From Flammulina velutipes (taxonomy: Eukaryota; Basidiomycota; Agaricomycetes; Agaricales; Physalacriaceae): a stretch of 64,000 nucleotides of DNA. This document shows positions 54,655 to 64,000 of the stretch, in pieces (position 1 is the first letter of the stretch; each line of letters opens with the position of its first letter). The notes beneath the pieces are model-generated. The model had not been told where the DNA came from and searched no databases. It was given only the letters and a program-made list of their open reading frames with translations. The translations under genes were made by a program, and so were the position numbers. The stretch lies in assembly GCA_011800155.1 (NCBI GenBank), contig JAALGH010000011.1:1984001-2048000 (forward strand), written 5' to 3'.

Positions 54655-56937
54655 ATGGCTCTCTCAACGTTTACGATTGTGTCTTTCTTATCGCTAGTCA
54701 TTCTCATCGTCGTCGCCACCAGACTTGTCTTCAAGAAGTCTCCTGTTTCTCATATCCAAGGACCCCCGGCACCATCGTGGATAGTAGGTTCGTCAAGCTG
54801 TCAAGCTACTATCTCCTGGCCCACCCGCATCTAACACCTCAATCGTGAAGGTCATGAAGACGTTCTCAGACACCAAGAGCAATTAGGCGACCTTGAATTT
54901 TCTTGGTTTCGCGCATATGGGTCTGTCTTCCGAAGGAAGGGTGTGCTGTGTGTGAGTTACAGCACTAATAACCATTTCTCTTTCGTTCATATTTCGCAGG
55001 AGGATATTCTGATGCTCGCCGACGCAAAGGCCATTCATCACGTCCTTCATGCCTCTGGGTATGGGTTCCCCAAGTCTCCGTTCATGGACCTAGTGAATCA
55101 GAATGTCTTCGGGAATGGAGTAGTCACGGTCAAAGGTAAACAGCTCTACGACCGATTACTTGTCATATCTGACGCGAGGCATTATTGTAGGAATGGATCA
55201 TCACCGTCATCGCAAGGTTCTGCTGCCGGCATTCTCATTGAGTCACTTGAGGACGTTCGCGACCATCTTTCAACGCTACGCTAAGAATGTGTGCATCCGT
55301 TTTGGTTGAACTGTGTGACTTCAACTGACTGGGCGAGTAGACTACTCAGCGGATGAACCATCTCATTGAACGCGGGAACAAAACGATCAACATCTACGGC
55401 TTACTAGGACAAGCGACACTTGATATTCTGGGAGAAAGTGAGTAGATTGATTTATCACTGTATTATTCCCATGATGAGCTCGAACACGGATTAGGTGCTT
55501 TCCGTTATAAATTTAACGCGTTAGAGGAGCGTGAGGATGACGAGCTGTCCTATACGCTCAAGCATCTTTTGTACGCAAGTCTCTCTTCATTCGTCACGAC
55601 CTCGGCTCACAATGCTCAAGCGATGATGTATTGGCGGAGACCAAACTCACTCAACTCCTAGGCTGGCTTTGGTTGCGGATTCCACCTGTGCTTCAATCTT
55701 TGGCGGACATCAGTCCGTCTAAACAGACCCTCAGATTCAGAAATTTCCAGCAGGTCACCAAGAAGAAAGCTCGTGAGATTCTTGCAGAGAATGGGGATGG
55801 CGCGGGAAAGGACATCTTGAGCATCCTTGGTACGCCGAACTATACACATTCTTTTCATAACTGCGACATCTTATAATAGTTCGGGCCAACGAGACGGAGG
55901 ATTCTAGACGGCGACTTGACGAAGATGAGATTTTGTCCCAGGCCTCGTACATCGCCGTTGTTCTCCTTGTTTCGTGAGCTTGCTGATGTGTAGCTGTAGG
56001 TCGATCATACTTGCCGGGCACGAAACCTCCGCGTCGACAATGACTTGGATGCTTTATGAACTCAGCCGAAGACCGGACCAACAGGCCAAAATTAGGAGCG
56101 AGATTGCTGAAGCGCGCTCGAAGAACGGGGTGTTGAGTCCACAGGATTATGATGATATGGTGTACTTGAACGCCGTTATCAAGGTCATCCACCATCATTG
56201 CCAAGTTGACCGGTAATCTAATTCCATCTAGGAAACTCTCCGTCTGCATCCCGTCGTTGCTGTTGTCCTCCGAGCCTCTGCTGAAGACGATGTCATCCCT
56301 CTATCTGAACCTATCACGACCACCACTGGCACAAAGATTAACGAGATCCCGGTGGGGAAGGGGCAATTGATAACTGTTGCGATTCACTATTATAATCGGT
56401 TCGTGGATTAGTCTTTCGTGGTTGAGCGCCATAGCTGACATAGTCTGACTATAGTAATCCGTCGGTTTGGGGAGACGATGCAGAAGAATGGAAACCCGAA
56501 CGTTTCCTGACGCCGCGTCGTAATAGAGAGAAAGACGTCACTGTTGGGCTCCTTGATAACCTGTCAGTATCCTATAGGTTCATACTAGTACAGCGCTTAC
56601 TGATACCCGATCTACAGACTGTCATTCAGTAACTAACATCTCTTGATTGTTGGCTGCGATTGCTAACAGTTATTCAGGTGCAGGCGTACGAAGTTGCATC
56701 GGTTGGCGCTTCTCGTAAGTTAGTTATCTACTTTCACGCTCATTCTCAAATTTCGTCAGCATTATCGAGGTTCAGATGTTCATCGTGGAATTGTTGGAGA
56801 ATTTCGCATTCTCGTTCCCGGAGGATGGCACGGAGGTTCTTCGTCAGCCTGCGGGCCCGTTGATGATGCTACCCGCCGTGAAAGGCAAGACAGGCGATGG
56901 TCCCCAGCTACCACTTTGTGTCACGGCGTTGCCGTGA
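54655..56937 (+). CDS. Cytochrome P450 monooxygenase, second gene
   Basis: At least 13 short exons from ATG 54655 (MALSTFTIVSFLSLVILIVV) to TGA at 56937. The N-terminal anchor helix is followed by IQGPPAPSWIVG. The I-helix is LAGHETSASTMTWML, the ExxR is KETLRLHP and the PERF-type motif is EEWKPERFL. The heme loop is built across an intron as NLYSGAGVRSCIGWRFS, with the Cys ligand present. The consensus FxxGxRxC normally has Phe seven residues before the Cys; here that position is Ser, and the TF usually seen in this loop is absent. Splicing is in frame throughout, e.g. RFS to IIEVQMFIVELL. It is a different subfamily from the P450 at 8503 (12+ introns, other sequence). Substrate unknown. Confidence 0.9.
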
Positions 56938-57238
56938 ATATAGAGCGCGGTGGAATTATGGAGAAAGGAAGAAATAGAATCGAACTCAGCGGAATCTGAC
57001 TGTACAGATAGAGGAGCCTTCTACAAATTGAAAGATTCATGATTACAGACGCCACACAAAGCAGATCTCAGTCCTATGGACTTTCTCCACCCAAATCACG
57101 CCTCTAGTAACGCCAGTGGCATACTCCATCGCGGAATGGACTAACTATATTGGTATACACACTACGGCGCCGTAGTTCTACCCATAAACAAACATCAGAA
57201 TAAATACAAAACTATACACAGCCTAAACAACATCTCAG

Positions 57239-58568
57239 TCAAACCAAATCCAACAATCCCCAACACTCTCCCCTGAAATGAGACTCGCAGGCACCCAACA
57301 ACATGTCCTTCAAGCAAAACGGGCACTTGACGCTCGAGTCAAAATGGCTCTCCACGAAATGCCGCGCGAGATCAATCGGATATTCCCCACAGTCACATCG
57401 TGATAGAACATGCCCCATCGCACGATGACAGTCAAAATGCGACTGGAAGTTCTCCTCGTTGTAATCGGGCTGGAAGAGAAATCGACATCCCCGAAACGGA
57501 CAGCTGATGGGGTACGTCGTGAAGGTCTTCACGGATTTGTAGCATCGGAAGCTGAAAGCAATGTCCTCGATGAGTAGGCCACTGCGCTCAGCGAGGGCTT
57601 GTTGCGCCCCTGGCGATAATGGTACCCAGGTGTGGTCCGGCGGGCTAAAAACAATGAAGATGTTGTTCATCATGACAAGGGATGGACCATACCAAGGAAG
57701 TGCTCGCTCGTGGATACGCTTTGTGGGGTTATCGACGAGCGCTTCGAGGCGTCTGGGGTGAGCATTAGTGTCTGGATCACCAGTGAACGAAATAGCCTTA
57801 CCCTAGAAGAGTCCGCTCTTCATGCAGAACTGCTTTGGGCCGTATGATATCAATGCTCACACGATCATGGACCATTCGCAGGCGACCATGATCGACGGAT
57901 TGTTGAGCGAATGCCTGGGAGCTGTAATAGAATGTCAGCAAGATGGAGTGATGAGGCCCGAACACATACCCCGCTGCAACTGGTGGGTTTGTTGCCAAGT
58001 CGGGCGTGGCAAATAGGTAGGCAGCGTTTGTCGCGGGCCGTACGAGAGGGAAGGTCGCCGAAGTCGAGGTGAAAGGAACAGCTGTTACCGAGAAAGTGTC
58101 CTCCAAGATGATTTGTTGAACCACTGTGTCCAGAAGAACGAGTCTATCGTACGGTCGTGGAGCGTCTTCGCCACTTGCAGGATTGATACCACCGCCTGGG
58201 CCTGAAAGTCTAGAGCAAAGTCAGAGATGGAAGAGCAGAACACGACCTTGACGAACGGTACGGTAATGTCGTGTACTCTTCTGGAGGTCATCGTTAGCTA
58301 TAGTAGAGGAGAAAGAATCATCGAGCACTTTTATAGCCATCCACGAGGATCGAATGAACAATGGACAGTCGCTTTGGCCGAAAAAAGACCAGGATATCCT
58401 CCCATCTTGAGGGCAAACGGGGAAGACGAATTCCAAATGAGTGGCGAGGCATTGTTCATTCTCAAGTTCAAGTTGTGATGGTGAAAGACAAAGATCAACG
58501 ATGCACGTGGTCATACCATTTTCAGTGATGGCTACGCCACACTTTCCCGAGGCGTCAGAAGAGTCCAC
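57239..58568 (-). CDS. Hypothetical protein with Cys/His zinc-finger-like C-terminus
   Basis: Four to five exons from ATG 58568 (MDSSDASGKCGVAITEN) to a stop at 57239, about 380 residues. The N-terminal part is a globular-looking domain with LCLSPSQLELENEQCLATHLEF and ISWSFFGQSDCPLFIRSS. The C-terminal ~120 residues contain CPFRGCRFLFQPDYNEENFQSHFDCHRAMGH in two pieces, then CDCGEYPIDLARHF.ESHF and CPFCLKDMLLGACESHFRGEC. These are spaced Cys/Cys..His/His pairs like degenerate C2H2 fingers. Joins such as GPGGGINPASGEDAPRPYD after RTVRQ are in frame. It is next to, and in the same orientation as, a gene with a similar finger region (58727-61556), so the two may be paralogues. Confidence 0.78.
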
Positions 58569-58726
58569 TCGAGTCGGTATAAAAGTACATTTCGCTTTTG
58601 AAACAGTGGATACATATACACGTTCGTTTCTACCAGGCGGTTTTTGCGTGAATGATACATTATCGTACAGTCCTCGAAAACGTCATGACAGAAAAAACAC
58701 ACGCCCCCCATCGGACCCATCACGAG

Positions 58727-61556
58727 TCAAGCCTTATCATGCATCTCCGCCAAAACCTTACATTTCGACACAAAGTGGTCCACCACCTTGCACGGTTGCT
58801 GCAGCTTTGTGTCTCCACAGTGAGGGCAAACATAGTTGTCCAACTTCCAATGCTCCTTTCGTATGTGGCGTTCCATAGCTTCGGCAGAGAACTTCCTTCC
58901 TTCCGTCCCACGATGTTTGAAGCATACCGGCTCGGTGCCGTGGCATTTCAAAATGTGCTCGAGGAGTCCATTGCATGAAACTTGCGCCAAACAGTCCAAG
59001 TTGTTTTGCGTAAGCGGGCACGGATATGCTGCATTGCCAGTCAGGGTTTGTCTTTTGAGGAAGAACATTTCGTGGAATCTCTCCCCCGCGAACTTGGGGA
59101 ATTTCTGTTTGAGGCTGTCGACCTGGCGTGGGAAGGTGATGGCGCTGAGGTCAGGACCATCTCTACTGTCATAGACATCAGAAGAGCTCCCGCCACGAAG
59201 GATGTGGAAACTCACGAGTGACCTGGGATAGCCGCTGGATTCGAAAACGAAGGCTGCCACGCCGATGTGCTACCAGATGCTCTGCAACACGATACTTAGA
59301 AAAATGACAGAGATAGCGTCGGAAGACACTTACTGTGGGGCTGGAGGAGGCACCGGCATCGGTGCGTTGAATTGATTCACATTCTGGTAGTGGTTGGGTT
59401 GACTGGACATGATTTGCGCATTGACGGCCATTGGCGGTGGGTAAAAGGTAGGTTGTGCTTGATGCATGCCCGGCCTAGCATGAAAGGTGAGCCAAAAGCG
59501 CTCACAGGGCCCCAAATGAACTTACATAGATGGGTTTCCTTGCAACGGAGGGGGAAAGGCGTCCCACGGGTTTTCCATGACTGGGAGGTAGCCTGCTGGG
59601 ATAAATGGCTGATTCGCGTTGCGATCGGGGTGGAGAGGCAGCTGGTTGTTGACGACTTGTGCGCCGACGGGTGCCCACATCGGCTGGTGAAAGGCAGGTT
59701 GTCCTTGATATCTATCATAACAGGTCAGGCAAGGCACTGAGGTAGGCTGAAATCAACTGACACTGAGGGATTTTCAAGTGGAACGGGAGCCATGGTGTTC
59801 ACCGGTTGCTGCACGACATTCCTATAACCAGTGGGGATACGTGGTGGTGGCATGAGAGCGCTACGTTGCATCGGTGGGATGCGAGGCTCAACGGTATGCG
59901 CAGGAATCTGTCTTCGGTTCCAGTCAGAGGAACCGGAAATTGCATCGTTCGCAGGTACTTGAATAGGATACGTGGGGTTCACTGGCGTGGGTCGAGTGTT
60001 CTGTGGCATCACGGACTCAAGCAACATGACCTGTTCTTGATGACTAGGAAAGAACAAGTCAGCAAGAGGACGAGAATCCGTATTCGACACTTACACGATC
60101 CTATTCACGATCCAGCTGTCGGGGTCTTGCAACTGCCTTGCAAGGTGTTGAGGCTCGGTATAATTCATAAAACCTTGGTTCATTTCTGGCTGCGCATAAG
60201 CAACCGCCTGGCCTTGAGGCAAAACAGGTGCATGGAGAGGTTGTGGATGTCCATAGTTGAACGTCGGTTGTGCAGGTTGAGCTTCCTGAGGGAAGGTATG
60301 TTGGGCTGACGGAAGGAAGCTCTGAGTCCATAGAACGTCATGTCGAACACCATCACCAGGATTGAGGGGGACAGGAAACTGAACATGAACAGGCTGATGT
60401 TGCGGAGCGACGGGGAGATAGTCTTGTTCTGGAGGAGCGTACTCCTGTAGCCGAATGTCTTGTCCGAGGGTATTATCGGAAGCGTTGACGACTTGGGGCT
60501 CAGAGGGAGCACGAATGGCTTGCGCCGCAGCCAACCGTTGTGAGCTGCCATTAGAGAGGACGCGAGCTCGTTTGCCTTCGGGCTCAACAGGCGCTGTGGA
60601 GGACCCATCCAACGAGCTACAAGGCAACGTTAGATGTTGGGAGATATCGCCAATCGAATGAACGCACCGTCTCCGCTTTTTTTCCGTCGAGTCATCATCG
60701 CCCTCACCGGCAGATGATTTACTGGGGAACACAATTAGATTTGGTTGGAGTTGGCGAAGAGAGTGGACGTACTGTTCATTCTCCTGTCCCTCCGATTTCC
60801 GACCGCGTTTCTTCCTTGGGGGGCTTGTGGTGTTGCTAAGGTCTAGCAGCCTAAGACGGAGGTTAGGAACCATACTGCGAGCATACAAGCGGACAACATA
60901 CGGCTCGGCGGGCACCTGACCCTGGACGTCTGTGTCATTGAACCCTCCAAACAGAGACTCCAAATCATCGTCTTCCTCAACTGCTGCATGGTTCATCGGT
61001 TGGCTCTGGACGTTATTGGCCACTGTGGGATTCGCGATTGCGTTGCTGAGGTCCAACAGCCTGAAATGAAGGTTAGGAATCATAATGCGAGTATACAAGC
61101 AGACAACATACGGCTCGGCAGGCTCCTGATCCACGACGTCTTCGTCATCCAACCCTCCAAACAGAGACTCCAAATCATCGTCTTCCTCAGCTTCTGCATC
61201 GTTCATAGGCTGGTTCTGGATGACGTTGGCCACAGTGGGATTCACGATAGGCTCGGCTTGATAACCTTGTGCATGGGCGACTTCGTGACTGACATTCTCA
61301 CTCGCGTTGTCCTCGACAACTTCTCTCTGTATGTCTTGTTGAATCTGGGTCGAGGAATAGGACGAGGGGAGATTCAGCGTCTGGAGCTCGTCAAAGTCAT
61401 TGAAAAAGGAAGATCCGTTGAAGGCGTCGAAGTTGTATATGTCGTTAAAGCTGTCTGGGTTTCGGACTCCTTCGCGTTCGAAATCCTGAGTGCTAAAACA
61501 TACAATTAGCACGGCGAGGAAATACACAATATGAGGCAGACGCACAGATAGTCCAT
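58727..61556 (-). CDS. Large disordered protein with C-terminal zinc-finger-like region
   Basis: Minus-strand gene of about ten exons. The first is 14 nt (MDYL, ATG 61556) and joins to TQDFEREGVRNPDSF. The N-terminal third is acidic (EEDDDLESLFGG twice) and holds a tandem duplication. A basic patch (PPRKKRGRKSEGQ) follows, then a long Pro/Gln/Met-rich, low-complexity middle (PQHQPVHVQFPVPLNPG, NPWDAFPPPLQGNPS). A final intron (GTGAGT..GACAG) joins AAIPGHS to RDGPDLSAITFP. The C-terminal ~150 residues contain YPCPLTQNNLDC, EHILKCHG, MERHIRKEH and YVCPHCGDTKL, which are Cys/His pairs. The combination of acidic, basic and Gln/Pro-rich segments with fingers suggests a transcription-factor-like protein, by composition only. 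Confidence 0.8.
60842..61262 (-). repeat. Intragenic 210-bp tandem duplication including an intron
   Basis: Two direct copies, offset by 210 bp, each encode an ANPTVAN / EEDDDLESLFGG / EPAEP segment. Each contains a 51-nt stretch (61061-61111 and 60851-60901, minus strand) with donor GTATGT, branch CCTAAC and a final AG. The stretch is also open in frame, so it can be spliced or translated. Confidence 0.85.
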
Positions 61557-64000
61557 GTTCGTGGAGGAGCAATGAGAGTAGATAGTGGTGGGAGTGTAAG
61601 ACTGAAGGACAATCGAGTGCTCAATTTATCATATACAAAGCGCGCCGCGCGTGGGGTGTCACGATTTGAATTGCGGGGAACAATAGCGCAATGTAGACAT
61701 CGGAAAATCTGTTGTAGCCGAGGTCATCGACGCGAACAATGAGCTGGGCTCTGTACACGATCCGTCATGGTCGTCCCCAGTGGCGCAGCCTACCCCGCCT
61801 GGCCCTAAAGCATACGTAGCATCCCAAGACAGTACTAGGCCTTCCCTTTGCGAACTAGATCTGTTAGTCGTACCCTAGACGCCAGACAACGCCGCTAGTA
61901 CTCACTTTCGTAGATTCTGACCACGGACATTCAAGATAGCCGCCCCTGGTGCATCTGGCTACCTACATGTCGCACAAGAGGTTGATCCAGACTATCCTTA
62001 AATCATTTCAAGGCCAGGCTGATATCGAATAAGCATGGAACAGAAATATGTAGTCAGACTTACTTGTAGCGCAACCAGGTGTTCTCTGACTGTGCGTGTC
62101 ATGAGCACACCTTTTATGGTACCTCATGCCGTACCGACTCATCTGAAGCCCTGTGTATGTGTATCCGAATCGAAGTAGAAGATCCAAATCAGGACTACCG
62201 ACACCGAATATTGGATACTTGTCGTCCATTTGGCTACATAGCCTTCGCCTAGATAATCATCCCGAGTGATATCTGAAGTATGACTGAGTGCTGTCTACAA
62301 GATGTAAGTCAGGAGAAGCAATGCAAAGCCTCCCCTTACATGTGGCGCACATTAGTACATGTTCTCCGTCAACTTTGTGACATGGCCCCATCAGTCACAT
62401 TTCTGGTGTACTTTGTTGCGAAAATCCACCAAACTAGGAAGCTTGATGTATGCCTATCAATCGAGTCGAAGATACAGGTCCGAATCAGGACTGTTGACAC
62501 CAGATTCTGAAAGTCTGTCCTTTTGCGAAGGCTGAACCAACCGAAGCAGAACCAGCGGAGAACATAGATAATGGAAGCTTGTCGATTGATGAATAATTCT
62601 TCAGAATGAACCCTGTTGGCATGGTAAGCACTGGAAGCAGTTTCGAAAGCTCAACGTACGTGAACATATACGGCATTAACGTAGACCGTTTGATATCCAT
62701 TGTAGGGCGTGCGAGTACCTTGCAGATTATGCAGCGGGGCTACACATGCCCGACTGATGCAAAATGTCGACCTCGTCTCGCTGTCCGTTGCCTGGAGAGT
62801 GCTATTCTCTGCCAGCTTGCGGGACCAGTATGGATAATCACACTAGAGGTGGTACTGAGTCATCTGGATGTGCCGGTTATGCTGTGTCACGTTTGCGTTC
62901 ATTCAAGATGAACACAGGATGGAAAGCAGTTCCGTCCTTCCAGGCTTCGTCTTGGGATTGCTCATCCACACATTGTTGTATCGTCCTAGGGCTGATAGTA
63001 GAGGAAGAATGGTTCCCAGTGTAGAAAGATGTGACGTTGATGTGATCTCGGTGGTTGGACGTGGAAGGAAACAAGAGTTTCGCCCACGTGGCTAAACATT
63101 GGCGTGCAACCTCAAAAGTTATTCAGAACACTTAATGCAGCGCGAACGATACAGTATGGTATGATGCGTTAGTAAACGCGTAATACGTGTTCGACGGGTG
63201 TAGTACTGATTTCTACAAATAAGACGTGCAACGTGCATCTGAGCATTCATTTACAGGAACCAGTCTTCAACGCCGCCATCGTATCAGACCATAGCGAGTC
63301 GTCGCCCCCCTATCGACATCGCGACATAAGGACATCCGTCTCCGTCACCACACAATCCCGCTACCCGATCTTCGTTCAACGTCATTTCATTTTCCTTGAA
63401 CTCGATGCCTGATGTGCCGGTAGCGAACTAGGTAATAACCTGGCGAAGGTGTTGCAAACTTACACAGCCGTTGTATGTTGACGCCCGTCGGAGATGACCA
63501 ACTAGCGGTCTTTGCGTAATGGAATTTATCGGGTGGCGGGGGTGATCAACTGTAGTCAGTAACATTAGCTACCAATGTAAGTGTAACAACCATCACTTAC
63601 ATTTGGCCGTCCGTAGGCATGCTTCCAAGGAATGGAAGTTCGTATTGTGCAGGAAAATTGGGATGAAGCATCACCCTGCTCGCGATTCTCGTTTTGCGAT
63701 CCTCACACCCGACACCATTGAAAACGGGAGCCGTTCATCCTTGAGTGATCAAGTCATGACGTTGGCGTCAACTCAGATTCGGGTCAGGACTGTGGTGGGG
63801 TTAATCGATGTAGTATGATAGGGTTCATCGAGGGGCATTGCTGGGCGCCGGCAAGTCCGTTGGCACTTGAACAGTCTAATGGCATGCATAGTACGATATC
63901 AAACGGATTGCAAAGAACGAACGTACCAGAACCAAAAGCGAAATAGCTTTGTACTTTCCCGAAGTGAGGAGACGGCTGAGACGTGACATATAAAGATCGG
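61557..64000. other. Terminal region, no firm gene
   Basis: No complete gene supported. Between about 62160 and 62510 two degenerate copies of a GAAGAT..AATCAGGACT..GACACC block occur. On the minus strand near 63284-63408 a frame reads IEFKENEMTLNEDRVAGL and ends with a stop at 63284. It looks like the last exon of a conserved protein (preceded by SWSSPTGVN near 63470-63510), but upstream exons could not be joined. Confidence 0.4.

Overview
ORGANISM. This is nuclear DNA of a filamentous basidiomycete, most likely an Agaricomycete (mushroom or wood-rot fungus). Most genes are cut by several 45-60 nt GT-AG introns with CTNAC/CTGAC-type branch points. Genes are close together on both strands. 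The content is also typical: membrane-anchored P450s, F-box proteins, a caspase-domain protein, a DUF6534-like membrane protein, GH35, SEC62 and a DHH1/DDX6 helicase. I saw no tRNA, rRNA or CRISPR array. LAYOUT. (1) 480-6747: a repeat-bearing hypothetical protein, an AACTC/GAGTT-rich spacer, and a caspase-like (C14) protein. (2) 8503-15531: a compact oxidative block of P450, alpha/beta-hydrolase and two short-chain dehydrogenases; the hydrolase and the first SDR are divergent across 150 bp. (3) 15629-18934: a tiny tail-anchored protein, an F-box protein and a small basic protein. (4) 19643-37815: one complete 18.2-kb CACTA/EnSpm-type DNA transposon. It has perfect 44-bp terminal inverted repeats (CACACCGTGG...), a 3-bp target duplication (ATA), a Tnp2-like transposase and six cargo genes. 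It landed 20 bp beyond the stop codon of a host gene (37839-38552). (5) 37839-48128: two hypothetical genes, DHH1, SEC62 and a GH35 beta-galactosidase that carries an in-frame TAG. (6) 48604-61556: a short F-box gene, two small genes, a 268-bp CACTG-ended MITE, a second P450 and two zinc-finger-like genes. (7) 61557-64000: nothing I can support firmly. MOST UNUSUAL CONTENT. The 18.2-kb transposon carries two structures that annotation tools would not name. First, I found 26 short stem-loops whose arms differ from copy to copy while the 5-nt loop stays TTTGN or a close variant. I found none with an arm of 5 bp or more and this loop in the 46 kb outside the element. Loop orientation follows the transcription of the nearest gene in nearly every case, which suggests they act in RNA. 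Second, at 26347-26531 there are two direct copies of a T-shaped palindrome (an outer stem enclosing two small hairpins). Their 34-bp cores are identical but inverted relative to each other, a flip/flop arrangement. HOW THE GENES RELATE. Inside the element the transposase and first cargo gene are divergent, as are cargo genes 2/3 and 5/6. The stem-loops sit in the leaders, an intron and the 3' region of these genes. The cargo encodes a polytopic membrane protein, a basic Cys/His protein, a coiled-coil protein, an alpha-helical hypothetical protein, a WD40 protein with a C-terminal membrane anchor, and a small protein with an AT-hook-like tail. The cargo function is unknown. LIMITS. All joins were made by eye from the sequence. 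Exon sums were checked for divisibility by three only where exon coordinates are given. Family names are from recognition, not searches.
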